10,423 bases of DNA from Treponema sp. (lineage in GTDB: Bacteria; Spirochaetota; Spirochaetia; Treponematales; Treponemataceae): NCBI GenBank assembly GCA_024691265.1, contig JAILNT010000025.1, forward strand, positions 1 to 10,423. Reading direction: 5' to 3'. Positions 1 through 8,061 of this stretch are shown here, in pieces. Position 1 is the first letter of the stretch. Each line of letters starts with the position of its first letter. The notes beneath the pieces were generated by a model. The model had not been told where the DNA came from and did no database searches. It saw nothing but the letters and a program-made list of their open reading frames with translations. Made by a program: the position numbers and the translations under genes.

Positions 1-67
1 ATATGCGTACCTCTTAAATATATCTAATTTTCAAACTAATCTATGCACAACAAATATATAAAGAACA

Positions 68-96
68 AGTATATCGAATTTAAATTCGTTTTACAA
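68..96 (-). promoter_or_regulatory. Sigma-70-like promoter for a gene beyond the left edge
   Basis: Read on the minus strand, TTGTAA (96-91) is followed after exactly 17 bases by TATACT (73-68), matching the sigma-70 consensus at 4/6 and 5/6 positions. The spacer contains a perfect 14-bp palindrome (75-88). Downstream, AAGAGG (15-10) lies 7 bases from the sequence AT at positions 2-1, so an ATG would form if the next base off the window is G. This suggests a divergent gene whose first codon sits at the edge. The promoter parts are seen; the gene is inferred. Confidence 0.5.
75..88. promoter_or_regulatory. Perfect 14-bp palindrome, candidate operator
   Basis: CGAATTTAAATTCG is identical to its own reverse complement and lies wholly between the -35 and -10 elements of the leftward promoter at 68-96. 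A dyad in the spacer is a common place for a dimeric repressor or MerR-type activator to bind. No regulator gene is visible in the window, so the binding protein is unknown. Confidence 0.45.
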
Positions 97-248
97 CCGT
101 AATAAAAACGCCCCCGTATCAAATAAAATCATTATATAGCGACTAATAAGATTTTTTACTTATAATACTATGAAAGGACATAAAATCGTATTAAGATAAT
201 TAAATGTATCTAGACGATTTTCGTTAAATTATACAGTGTATTTTCAAA

Positions 249-294
249 GGGCAAACGGAGAGTTGTCCTAAAAAAATCTGGCATAAAATTATGC
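249..294 (+). promoter_or_regulatory. Two small hairpins in the chemoreceptor leader
   Basis: The first hairpin pairs GGGCAA (249-254) with TTGTCC (263-268), including one G-U pair, a bulged A255 and an inner C256-G262 pair, around loop GGAGA. The second is GCATAA (281-286) facing TTATGC (289-294) across two A residues; it ends four bases before the Shine-Dalgarno GGAGGA (298-303). Either could affect translation of the chemoreceptor. The arms are short and AT-rich, so the second could equally be a DNA operator or chance. Confidence 0.3.
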
Positions 295-306
295 ATCGGA
301 GGATTT

Positions 307-2409
307 ATGGTGTTTTTTCACAACACATTAAAAACAAAATTCATTGCCATGGCATTGGGTATTATTTTAGTATCAAACACAGCTTTGGTATTAATAGCCT
401 ATAAAATAGCCCGTCCGGCATTTGAAAAATCTGTAGAAGAGACATTAACAACGATTTCAAAAAATATATCCAATATAGTATACGAAGAAAATGAAAAGGT
501 TTTCCATTTTCTAGAAGGAATTGCATCAATAGATGCAATAAGGTCAAACAACATCTCTTTACACCAGAAAGAACTTCAGCTTAAAGAAACAGCAAAGATT
601 GATTCTGCATATATAGATATATCTTATGCCAGAGCTGACGGAGAAATGCTAACTGCAACATCTGAGTCAGAAAGAAAAAACATAAAAGATGAAGTATATT
701 TCAAAGAAGCAATAAAGGGAAACAGAACACTTATTGACCCTGTTTACTTTGAAAAAGAAGACAAACTTATAATGTATTATTCAGTTCCTGTTTACAGCAA
801 TGTGAATAAATCTGAAATAATAGGCTGTATAATTGCAAAAGTAGATGGTGAAAAATATTCAAACCTATGTGCAAATACAACATTTGGAAATGATAACCAC
901 CCATTCATTATAAATATGAAAGCAGGAAACACTGTTGCCGATGCGAAAATAAAATATGTAAAGCGTGGACAGGTTCTTGCAAATGACACAACAGGAGAAA
1001 TGCAGGAAGCAATAATAAATGCAATGAGTGGAACTGTAGGTTATCATGCATTTTTTGAACCAAGACGAAAAAAAGTAATGATTGCAGCATATCGTCCTAT
1101 AGGTATAAATTGCGACTGGGCAGTATTCTGCATGGCACCATACGCAGAATATTTCGGAGCAATTAACCGTATAGTTTTATATATGTCAATTTCATTAATC
1201 GGAGCAATTATACTTTCACTTCTTATTGCAATATCTGTAACAAATCTTATGATAAAACCTCTAAGACAGCTCAGAAATTCAATAAAAGAAATTGCAACAG
1301 GAAATGCTGACCTTACAAAGAGAATAGAAAGCAAATCAAATGATGAAATCGGTGATGTTGTAAAAGGCTTTAACATGTTTACAGATAAGCTTCATTCTAT
1401 AATATCACAGGTAAAAGAATCAAAAAAAGCACTTATAATTTCAGATGAAGACATGAGTGCAAGTGCAGAAGACACATCAAATGCAATCTCTGAAATCATC
1501 GAAAATATAAATGGCATAAATGGACAGATTTCAAATCAGACTGCTAGCGTACAACAGACAGCCGGAGCTGTAAATCAAATAGCTTCTAACATTGAATCAC
1601 TTGAAAAAATGATTGCAAAGCAAACAGCTCAGGTATCAGAAGCTAGTGCAGCCGTAGAAGAAATGATTGGAAATATCACTTCTGTAAATCAGTCTGTTGA
1701 CAAAATGGCAGATTCATTCAAAGACCTGACACAAAATGCACAAACAGGTTTCAACAAACAGAAAGATGTAAACGAAAAAATAAATCAGATTGAAATGCAG
1801 TCTGTAATGTTGCAGGAAGCAAATGCAGCAATTTCAGCTATTGCAGAGCAAACAAACTTACTTGCTATGAATGCAGCCATTGAAGCAGCCCATGCAGGAG
1901 AAGCAGGAAAAGGATTTAGTGTAGTTGCAGATGAAATCAGAAAACTTTCTGAAACATCATCAGACCAGTCAAGAACAATCGGCGAACAGCTCAATTCCAT
2001 AAGAGATGCAATTACAAGTGTTGTAGATGCAAGTGCACAATCAAGTACAGCATTTGAAACCGTCACAACGAAAATAAATTCAACAGACCAGCTTGTTATG
2101 CAAATAAAATCTGCAATGGAAGAACAGACCATAGGTTCCCAGCAAATTGGAGATTCTTTACATTCAATGAATGACAGTACACTTGAAGTACATAGTGCAT
2201 CAAAAGAAATGTCAGAAGGAAATAAAACAATTCTCCAAGAAATACGAATGTTGCAGGAAGCTAGTCAGGATATGCTTTCAAGCATGGATAATATGAGTGC
2301 CAGTGCAAGAAAAATTAGCGAAACAGGAAATACACTAAATGGAATATCAGATAATATGCATTCTAGCATAGAAGATATAGGCTCACAGATAGACCAGTTT
2401 AAAGTCTGA
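307..2409 (+). CDS. Methyl-accepting chemotaxis protein with dCache sensor
   Basis: This is a transmembrane chemoreceptor that would signal through CheW/CheA to the flagellar motor. Of its 700 residues, 11-34 form the first membrane helix, about 38-285 an extracellular region with Cache hallmarks (a DPV motif at 144-146, then YYSVPVY), 288-313 the second helix, and about 312-365 a HAMP domain. The cytoplasmic coiled coil follows. The kinase-control tip at about 514-550 is strongly conserved (EQTNLLAMNAAIEAAHAGEA, then GKGF and VADEIRKLSE); a His replaces the usual Arg before AGE, a common variant. There is no C-terminal CheR-binding pentapeptide; the protein ends IDQFKV. GGAGGA at 298-303 is only 3 bases from ATG 307, so GTG 310 is an equally good start. 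The ligand is unknown. It is a single gene with a terminator directly behind it. Confidence 0.95.
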   Translation: MVFFHNTLKTKFIAMALGIILVSNTALVLIAYKIARPAFEKSVEETLTTISKNISNIVYEENEKVFHFLEGIASIDAIRSNNISLHQKELQLKETAKIDSAYIDISYARADGEMLTATSESERKNIKDEVYFKEAIKGNRTLIDPVYFEKEDKLIMYYSVPVYSNVNKSEIIGCIIAKVDGEKYSNLCANTTFGNDNHPFIINMKAGNTVADAKIKYVKRGQVLANDTTGEMQEAIINAMSGTVGYHAFFEPRRKKVMIAAYRPIGINCDWAVFCMAPYAEYFGAINRIVLYMSISLIGAIILSLLIAISVTNLMIKPLRQLRNSIKEIATGNADLTKRIESKSNDEIGDVVKGFNMFTDKLHSIISQVKESKKALIISDEDMSASAEDTSNAISEIIENINGINGQISNQTASVQQTAGAVNQIASNIESLEKMIAKQTAQVSEASAAVEEMIGNITSVNQSVDKMADSFKDLTQNAQTGFNKQKDVNEKINQIEMQSVMLQEANAAISAIAEQTNLLAMNAAIEAAHAGEAGKGFSVVADEIRKLSETSSDQSRTIGEQLNSIRDAITSVVDASAQSSTAFETVTTKINSTDQLVMQIKSAMEEQTIGSQQIGDSLHSMNDSTLEVHSASKEMSEGNKTILQEIRMLQEASQDMLSSMDNMSASARKISETGNTLNGISDNMHSSIEDIGSQIDQFKV

Positions 2410-2419
2410 TATTAAACAT

Positions 2420-2466
2420 AAAAAAAACTTTCTGACTGTAAAAAAAAACAGCAGAAAGTTTTTTTT
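2420..2466. terminator. Bidirectional intrinsic terminator
   Basis: A8-CTTTCTG (2420-2434) pairs perfectly with CAGAAAG-T8 (2452-2466), giving a 15-bp stem with an inner CTG/CAG pair. The T-tract serves the rightward chemoreceptor and the A-tract becomes a U-tract for the leftward exporter operon. It lies between the two converging stop codons (2409 and 2487). Confidence 0.9.
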
Positions 2467-2486
2467 ATTTTCTTCAGAACAATTTT

Positions 2487-4406
2487 TTAAGAAAGTTCAA
2501 AAGCACCTGTATACAACTGATAATACCTGCCTTTTGCAGCAAGTAATTCTTCATGGGTACCACGTTCTATTATATTTCCTTTTTCAAGAACTATAATACA
2601 ATCGGCATTTCTTACAGTACTTAAGCGATGAGCAATAACAAATACAGTGCGTCCTTCCATAAGGCGGCTCATACCCTTTTCAATCAAAGCTTCTGTACGA
2701 GTATCAATAGAAGAAGTTGCTTCATCAAGAATAAGAACAGGAGGATCAATAACAGCAGCACGAGCAATAGCAAGAAGCTGTCTTTGTCCCTGACTTAAAT
2801 TTCCACCGTCACCAGTAAGAATAGTATCATAGCCATGAGGTAAATGTCGTATAAAGCCATCTGCATTTGCAAGTTTAGCAGCCGCTAAAACCTGTTGTTC
2901 ACTAGCTTCAAGATTTCCATATTTAATATTGTCTCTTACAGTTCCTGTAAACAAGTGAGTATCTTGAAGAACCATTCCCAAAGACCTTCTTAAATCGTCT
3001 TTTTTCATCATCTTCAAAGGAATACCATCATAGCTAATACTACCCTTTCCATCTTCTATATCATAAAAACGGGTAAGAAGATTAGTTATAGTTGTTTTTC
3101 CACTTCCTGTAGAACCAACAAGAGCTATAGTTTGTCCTGGTTTTGCAAATAGACTTATATTATGCAAAATCTCTTTTTCAGGTACATAGCTAAAAGAAAC
3201 ATTTTCAAAGCGAACATCACCACTAAGTTTTTCAAGTTCAGAATGTTCAAGCCCGCTTGCAGTTTCAGGAATTTTCCAAGCCCATTCTCCAGTCTGAGCA
3301 AAGGCCTCAACAAGATGACTTTTATTATCACTAGAAGCTTTAGCAGAAGTTTCTGTAGCATTAACTAAAGTTACATTACCATCATCAACTTCAGATTCTT
3401 CATCAATAGCAGCAAAAATGCGTTCAGCTCCGGCAAGAGCATTCAAAATACCATTAAAAAGCTGACTTAAAGAACCTAATGGTCTGTTAAAATTCCTTGT
3501 ATACTGTAAAAAGCTTGCAATTGTACCAATACTTATATGACCTTTTATTACAAGAAAAGCCCCGAACATAGAAGTAAAAGCATACTGAATATGACTCATA
3601 TTATTAGTAACAGGTCCCATAACAGTACCCCATGTATTAGCTCTAGTACCTGCATTACATAAATTATCATTGAGATGTGCAAATTCTTCTCTTGCTACAT
3701 TTTCATGATTAAAAACCTTTACAACTTTCTGACCTGTAATAAGTTCTTCTATATAGCCGTTTAATTCGCCAATACTTTTTTGCTGTTCACGATAACTTGC
3801 TGCACTTCTTTTACCAATAGCTTTAACAGTTAAAGTCGTAAGTGTAATAAAAACTACAACTACGATACTAAGAACAGGGCTAAGAACCATCATCATAGAA
3901 AATACACCGATTACAGTAAGTAAGGAATTCAGCATTTGAGGAACACTTTGACTCATCATGTCACGGAGAGTATCTGTATCATTTGTATATAATGACATAA
4001 GTTCACCATGAGTATGACTATCAAAATAACGCAGAGGTAAAGACTCCATCTTTCTAAACAAATCTGTACGTATTCTAAATAGTGTTTGAGTAGAAATATG
4101 AAGCATTATGCGGTTATTTATATAAGAACCTAATGCACCAAGTATATAAATAACAGCCATAATAGAAAGCAATTTCAAAAAGGCTGATAAATCAACATTC
4201 TCCTTTCCAATAAAAGGAACAATATATTCATTAAGAGCCGGCTTTAGCATATATGTACCAGCTATATTTGCTCCGGCATCAATCAAAACACATAAAACAA
4301 CGAAAATCCAAAGGGTTTTGAATTTTCCCATATATGAAATAAGCCTTTTAATAGTTTTTTGGGCATTCTTAGGCTTTTGAACACCTCTTCTTCTTACTGG
4401 TGGCAA
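2487..4406 (-). CDS. ABC exporter half-transporter, consensus-site subunit
   Basis: This 639-residue membrane ATPase is one half of a heterodimeric type IV ABC exporter, probably for drugs or lipophilic compounds; the substrate is not readable from sequence. An N-terminal six-helix domain (about 30-330) precedes the nucleotide-binding domain: Walker A GSTGSGKTT (431-439), Q-loop Gln481, signature LSQGQ (537-541, not the canonical LSGGQ), Walker B with catalytic Glu562, and switch His593. Its intact Walker B and His complete the hydrolytic site with the partner's LSGGQ. A long linker (about 340-396) with a WAWK motif (375-378) separates the domains. From memory, the WAWK, LSQGQ and GAFEL features match a clostridial subfamily. 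The start is TTG at 4406-4404, backed by AAGGAGAG, which overlaps the stop of the upstream partner gene 12 bases away, suggesting coupled translation. Confidence 0.93.
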   Translation of the reverse strand: MPPVRRRGVQKPKNAQKTIKRLISYMGKFKTLWIFVVLCVLIDAGANIAGTYMLKPALNEYIVPFIGKENVDLSAFLKLLSIMAVIYILGALGSYINNRIMLHISTQTLFRIRTDLFRKMESLPLRYFDSHTHGELMSLYTNDTDTLRDMMSQSVPQMLNSLLTVIGVFSMMMVLSPVLSIVVVVFITLTTLTVKAIGKRSAASYREQQKSIGELNGYIEELITGQKVVKVFNHENVAREEFAHLNDNLCNAGTRANTWGTVMGPVTNNMSHIQYAFTSMFGAFLVIKGHISIGTIASFLQYTRNFNRPLGSLSQLFNGILNALAGAERIFAAIDEESEVDDGNVTLVNATETSAKASSDNKSHLVEAFAQTGEWAWKIPETASGLEHSELEKLSGDVRFENVSFSYVPEKEILHNISLFAKPGQTIALVGSTGSGKTTITNLLTRFYDIEDGKGSISYDGIPLKMMKKDDLRRSLGMVLQDTHLFTGTVRDNIKYGNLEASEQQVLAAAKLANADGFIRHLPHGYDTILTGDGGNLSQGQRQLLAIARAAVIDPPVLILDEATSSIDTRTEALIEKGMSRLMEGRTVFVIAHRLSTVRNADCIIVLEKGNIIERGTHEELLAAKGRYYQLYTGAFELS

Positions 4407-4418
4407 TTTTGACTCTCC

Positions 4419-6185
4419 TTATTTATTATTCTGAGACTCATAAACTTCACGATAGATAGCATTATTTTTCAAAAGTTCTTCGTGAGTACCAAATCCACTT
4501 ATTTTTCCATCATCAAGAACGAATATAACATCAGCATCTTGAACAGAAGAAATTCTTTGAGCAATAATTATTTTTGTTGTATCAGGTAAGCTATTTCTTA
4601 AAGCTGCCCTTATTCTACTATCAGTAGCTGTATCAACAGCACTTGTACTATCGTCCATAATCAAAATTTTAGGATTTTTAAGTAAAGCCCTGGCAATACA
4701 AAGACGCTGCTTTTGTCCTCCGGAAAGATTAACACCGCCTTGACCAAGCTCTGTATTGTAGCCATCTGGCAAAGTAGAAACGAATTCTTGAGCATCAGAT
4801 GCAATACAAGCTTTTACAAGTTCTTCATCACTTGCATTTTCATTACCCCAACGTAAATTATCTGCTATAGTACCCGAAAAAAGAACATTCTTTTGTAAAA
4901 CCATAGCAACACTATCTCTAAGAGGAACAAGATTATATTTTCTTACATCGATTCCACCGACAATAACCTGACCTGAAAGAACATCATAAAGACGTGGTAT
5001 CAACTGAACCAATGTAGATTTAGAAGAACCAGTTCCTCCAAGAATACCAACCATCTGACCACTTTCAATCTTTAAGTTAATATCTTCAAGTACACAATTT
5101 TCAGCATTTTTTTCATAACTGAAACTTACATGGCGAAATTCAATAGAACCATTTGTAACTTTATCAAAATAGCCCTTAGCATTTGTTCCATCTTCTTTAA
5201 CAACATCAACTGGAGCTGGATTCTTTATATCAATATCTTCATCAAGGACTTCACAAATACGGCTAACACTGGCACGAGTCAAAACAAGCTGAACAAACAT
5301 CATACCAAGCATCATTAAAGACATAAGAACCTGTGCAATATAAGTTAAAAAGCTTATAAGTTCACCAGTTTTCATTTTTCCGGTAATAGTCATATTACCA
5401 CCAAACCATAAAACTGCTATTGTACATGCATAAACAGTCATTTGAAGGACAGGAATAGTAATTATAATTCTTTTTTCTGCCCTAAGCTGAGATTCTCTAA
5501 CACCATCTGCAGCTTTTTCAAATTTTTCTATTTCATGCTTTCCACGTACAAAAGACTTTACAACTCTTATTGCAGTAAGATTTTCCTGGACAACATTATT
5601 TAAGCCATCATACTTTTTAAGCATAACCTTAAATAAAGGAAAAGCTTTTGCATTGATAAGCGAAAGTACAATAGCTAAGAAAGGTATCGCAACAAAAAAA
5701 ATCAAAGCAAGGCGAGCATTAATAAAACATGCCATTATAGTTCCGCTTATAAGCATAAAAGGAGCTCTTATAAAGCCTCTTAATATAAGCATACAGGCAT
5801 TCTGAACATTTGTAACATCTGTTGTAAGACGAGTTACAAGGCTTGAAGAAGAAAAATGGTCAACATTACCAAAAGAAAAATCCAATACCTTATTAAACAA
5901 TCTTCGTCTTAAATTTCTAGACATTCCCTGAGAAGAAACAGCTCCAAGACGGCTTCCAAGTACACCAAAAGACAATGAAATACAAGCTGCAATGACCATC
6001 AAAAGACCAACTTTAGTTGTATATGCTAAATCTTGATTTGCAATTCCAACATCAACGATGTTAGCCATTATTAATGGAATTATAATTTCCATAACAACTT
6101 CTCCTATCATAGCAAGAGGAGAAAAAGCCATAGAAACCTTATATTTCTTTTCTATTCCATGAAGTAATTTATGTAGAGTAGACAT
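4419..6185 (-). CDS. ABC exporter half-transporter, degenerate-site subunit
   Basis: First gene of the exporter operon; 588 residues, partner of the protein encoded immediately downstream. Six membrane helices fall within about 20-305. The ATPase domain has Walker A GGTGSSKST (383-391, with Ser in place of the second invariant Gly), Q431, a canonical LSGGQ (487-491), Walker B ending Asp511-Asp512 (Asp replaces the catalytic Glu) and Gln543 in place of the switch His. These changes mark the non-hydrolysing site typical of heterodimeric exporters such as TM287/288, BmrC/BmrD and LmrC/LmrD. No Shine-Dalgarno precedes ATG 6185; a TATAAT lies 8 bases upstream, so the message may be leaderless. Substrate unknown, but drug efflux is the usual role of the family. 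Confidence 0.93.
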   Translation of the reverse strand: MSTLHKLLHGIEKKYKVSMAFSPLAMIGEVVMEIIIPLIMANIVDVGIANQDLAYTTKVGLLMVIAACISLSFGVLGSRLGAVSSQGMSRNLRRRLFNKVLDFSFGNVDHFSSSSLVTRLTTDVTNVQNACMLILRGFIRAPFMLISGTIMACFINARLALIFFVAIPFLAIVLSLINAKAFPLFKVMLKKYDGLNNVVQENLTAIRVVKSFVRGKHEIEKFEKAADGVRESQLRAEKRIIITIPVLQMTVYACTIAVLWFGGNMTITGKMKTGELISFLTYIAQVLMSLMMLGMMFVQLVLTRASVSRICEVLDEDIDIKNPAPVDVVKEDGTNAKGYFDKVTNGSIEFRHVSFSYEKNAENCVLEDINLKIESGQMVGILGGTGSSKSTLVQLIPRLYDVLSGQVIVGGIDVRKYNLVPLRDSVAMVLQKNVLFSGTIADNLRWGNENASDEELVKACIASDAQEFVSTLPDGYNTELGQGGVNLSGGQKQRLCIARALLKNPKILIMDDSTSAVDTATDSRIRAALRNSLPDTTKIIIAQRISSVQDADVIFVLDDGKISGFGTHEELLKNNAIYREVYESQNNK

Positions 6186-6193
6186 AATTCATT

Positions 6194-6199
6194 ATTATA
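6194..6199 (-). promoter_or_regulatory. Candidate -10 element of exporter operon
   Basis: On the minus strand TATAAT (6199-6194) ends 8 bases before the ATG at 6185, with no Shine-Dalgarno between them. No good -35 hexamer is found 16-18 bases upstream, and the region is very AT-rich, so this is a moderate call. If real, transcription would begin at or next to the start codon. Confidence 0.35.
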
Positions 6200-6266
6200 T
6201 AACTATTCTCATTAAATATACCATTAATATTCTGTTATTAAAAAGACGATTTTGTACTAATATATG

Positions 6267-6319
6267 TATAAAACACCCTGCCAGTTGAAACAAATATTTT
6301 CGCATAGCAGGGTTTTATA
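6267..6319 (-). terminator. Intrinsic terminator of the importer operon
   Basis: GCAGGGTTTTATA (6307-6319) pairs with TATAAAACACCCTGC (6267-6281), a 13-bp stem with a two-base bulge, 5 bases beyond the ATPase stop. The U-rich stretch is part of the distal arm, and the bases after it are AT-rich but not a clean T-tract. It separates this operon from the exporter operon that follows on the same strand. Confidence 0.75.
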
Positions 6320-6324
6320 AAAAA

Positions 6325-7119
6325 TTAACTTAGTATCATTTTATCAGATAGACTTGAACTATTACCTAAAACAGCAAATTTTTCAAGTAAATCATTTACT
6401 GTAAGCTTTTTCTTTTCTTCCCCGGCAACTTCATAAACAATATGTCCGTCAAGCATCATTATAAGACGATTTCCATATTGAATTGCATCATGCATATTAT
6501 GAGTTACCATAAAAGCTGTAAGATTATCTTTCTTTATAAAATGTTCGGTAAGTTCAAGAACTTTTTTTGCAGTTTTAGGGTCTAAGGCTGCAGTATGCTC
6601 ATCAAGCAATAAAACCTTAGGCTTTTGTAAAGTTGCCATAAGCAAAGTTAAAGCCTGACGTTGTCCACCAGAAAGAAGACCAACTTTTGCATGCATTCTG
6701 TTTTCAAGCCCTAAATCAAGCATTGCAAGCTTTTCAACATAGTCTTTTTTCTCATTAGGAGAAACACCCCATTTTAAGCCTCTAGATTTTCCCCGTCTAT
6801 ATGCAAGAGCAAGGTTTTCTTCAATTTCCATAGAAGCAGCAGTTCCCATCATAGGATCCTGAAAAACTCTTCCAAGATATTTTGCTCTAACATGTTCCTT
6901 ATCATCAGTTATATCTTTATCATCAAGAAAAATTTTCCCTTCATCACAAGAATGAACACCAGCAATAAGATTTAATAAAGTAGATTTTCCTGCCCCGTTT
7001 CCACCAATAACAGTAACAAAATCCCCATCAGCAAGTTCAAGATTTATACCTTTCAATGCTTTTTTTTCAGTAATAGTTCCTGCATTAAAAGTTTTTGATA
7101 CGTTTTCAACTTTTAGCAT
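6325..7119 (-). CDS. ABC importer ATPase, COG1101 type
   Basis: This 264-residue cytoplasmic ATPase would energise the permease encoded directly upstream. It has all catalytic motifs intact: Walker A GGNGAGKST (39-47), Q-loop Gln87, signature LSGGQ (149-153), Walker B with Asp173-Glu174, and switch His207. The MEIEENLALAYRRGKSRGL stretch (97-115) is characteristic of the COG1101 group, which works with COG4120 permeases and COG2984 lipoproteins; some streptococcal members have been linked to tryptophan uptake, but the substrate here is not known. Its ATG shares one base with the permease stop (TAATG at 7121-7117), and an AGGAGAG Shine-Dalgarno lies inside the permease's end, so translation is probably coupled. 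A hairpin terminator follows. Confidence 0.92.
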   Translation of the reverse strand: MLKVENVSKTFNAGTITEKKALKGINLELADGDFVTVIGGNGAGKSTLLNLIAGVHSCDEGKIFLDDKDITDDKEHVRAKYLGRVFQDPMMGTAASMEIEENLALAYRRGKSRGLKWGVSPNEKKDYVEKLAMLDLGLENRMHAKVGLLSGGQRQALTLLMATLQKPKVLLLDEHTAALDPKTAKKVLELTEHFIKKDNLTAFMVTHNMHDAIQYGNRLIMMLDGHIVYEVAGEEKKKLTVNDLLEKFAVLGNSSSLSDKMILS

Positions 7120-8045
7120 TATGCTCTCCTTTTGCTTCCGGCAACATTTTTCTTTATAACAGGTATAGAAAGTGCAAGAGTAACAATTAAAGCAGACAGT
7201 AACTTCAAGTCACTAGGATTCAAACCAAGCTGAAGAACAAAAGCAATTATAATGCGGTAAATTATAGAACCTAAAACAACGCCAAGCAAATAAAACCAGA
7301 AAGCAATTCTCTTTCCGAAAATAACTTCGCCAATGATAATAGAAGCAAGCCCTATTACGATAGCTCCAATACCCATTCCAACATCAGCTACTCTCTGCTG
7401 CTGCATAACAAGAGCTCCACTCATAGCAACAAGACCGTTAGAAATCATAAGGGCAATAATTTTCATATTATCAGTATTAATTCCCTGAGCTCTACTCATT
7501 CTTTCATTATCGCCTGTCGCTCTTATTGCACTACCAAGTTCTGTACCAAAAAACCAGTAAAGAATAATTATTAATACTGCTATAAAAATCACACCAGCAA
7601 TTAAAGCAGACATAGATTTTGCATTTCTTCCAAAAATAGCTTTCAAATTCAAAATATTTTCTATAAAAGTAATAACCGTATCATTTATAGGTTTTAAAGG
7701 TTTTTGAGCACCGCCTACAATACGCACATTTATAGAATAAAGTCCTAGCTGCACAAGAATACCGGCAAGGATTCCAGGAATCTTTAACTTAGTATGAATA
7801 ATACCTGTAACAAAACCTGCAACTGCACCAAATAAAGTCGCAACAAGAATTGCAAGCAAAGGATTAATTCCACTTACAATAAGAACAGCACAAACACAGC
7901 CTCCTAAAGTAAAAGAGGAATCGACTGTCATGTCCGCAAAATCAAGAATTTTAAATGTGATATACACACCTAAAGCCATTACACCCCAAAGAATTCCTTG
8001 GGAAACAGCTCCAAGCATGGCTCCAGATATAGATAAAATATTCAT
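7119..8045 (-). CDS. ABC importer permease, COG4120 type
   Basis: This 308-residue integral membrane protein has about eight or nine hydrophobic segments and the family hallmark near its N-terminus: ALGVYITFKILDFADMTVD (24-42) followed by SFTLGG. Further family features are HTKLKIPGILAGIL and the cytoplasmic loop GSAIRATGDNERMSRAQGI, which likely contacts the ATPase, as in branched-chain amino acid permeases. It is the first gene of a two-gene operon with the ATPase. The COG2984-type substrate-binding lipoprotein that usually accompanies this pair is absent on either side: upstream lies a divergent regulator-like gene, downstream a terminator. ATG 8045 has no Shine-Dalgarno but follows an extended -10 by 7 bases. 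Confidence 0.92.
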   Translation of the reverse strand: MNILSISGAMLGAVSQGILWGVMALGVYITFKILDFADMTVDSSFTLGGCVCAVLIVSGINPLLAILVATLFGAVAGFVTGIIHTKLKIPGILAGILVQLGLYSINVRIVGGAQKPLKPINDTVITFIENILNLKAIFGRNAKSMSALIAGVIFIAVLIIILYWFFGTELGSAIRATGDNERMSRAQGINTDNMKIIALMISNGLVAMSGALVMQQQRVADVGMGIGAIVIGLASIIIGEVIFGKRIAFWFYLLGVVLGSIIYRIIIAFVLQLGLNPSDLKLLSALIVTLALSIPVIKKNVAGSKRRA

Positions 8046-8052
8046 GAGAAAA

Positions 8053-8061
8053 ATTATATCA
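8053..8061 (-). promoter_or_regulatory. Extended -10 promoter of importer operon
   Basis: The minus strand reads TGATATAAT (8061-8053), a perfect TATAAT with the TGn extension that can replace a -35 element. Only 7 bases (TTTTCTC) separate it from ATG 8045, so transcription should start at about the A of the start codon. No Shine-Dalgarno is present. Confidence 0.6.

Larger units (their letters stand above)
1..306. other. Intergenic control region at left edge
   Basis: No gene can be supported here. The stretch holds a minus-strand promoter with a palindromic spacer (68-96), a Shine-Dalgarno-like AAGAGG on the minus strand (15-10), a small inverted repeat ATACA-G-TGTAT (231-241), and the hairpin-containing leader of the chemoreceptor (249-303). 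A TATAAT hexamer at 161-166 on the plus strand has no convincing -35 partner. The chemoreceptor frame stays open upstream to a stop at 211-213 but offers no better start codon. Confidence 0.6.

Noticed and set aside
181..220. TAAA and GACGATTT elements suggest a flagellar sigma-28 promoter for the chemoreceptor.
   Set aside because: The spacing does not fit the 15-base gap and the -10 lacks the CCGAT core.
246..282. GGGCAAAC in the chemoreceptor leader recalls the start of a GEMM-I cyclic di-GMP riboswitch.
   Set aside because: The GAAA tetraloop, receptor and the conserved GGGACGCAAAGCC part are missing, and the stretch folds into a simple hairpin instead.
1785..2132. A 115-codon minus-strand open frame inside the chemoreceptor.
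   Set aside because: It is antisense to the most conserved part of the receptor, has no ribosome-binding site and no recognisable domain; it is a codon-bias shadow.
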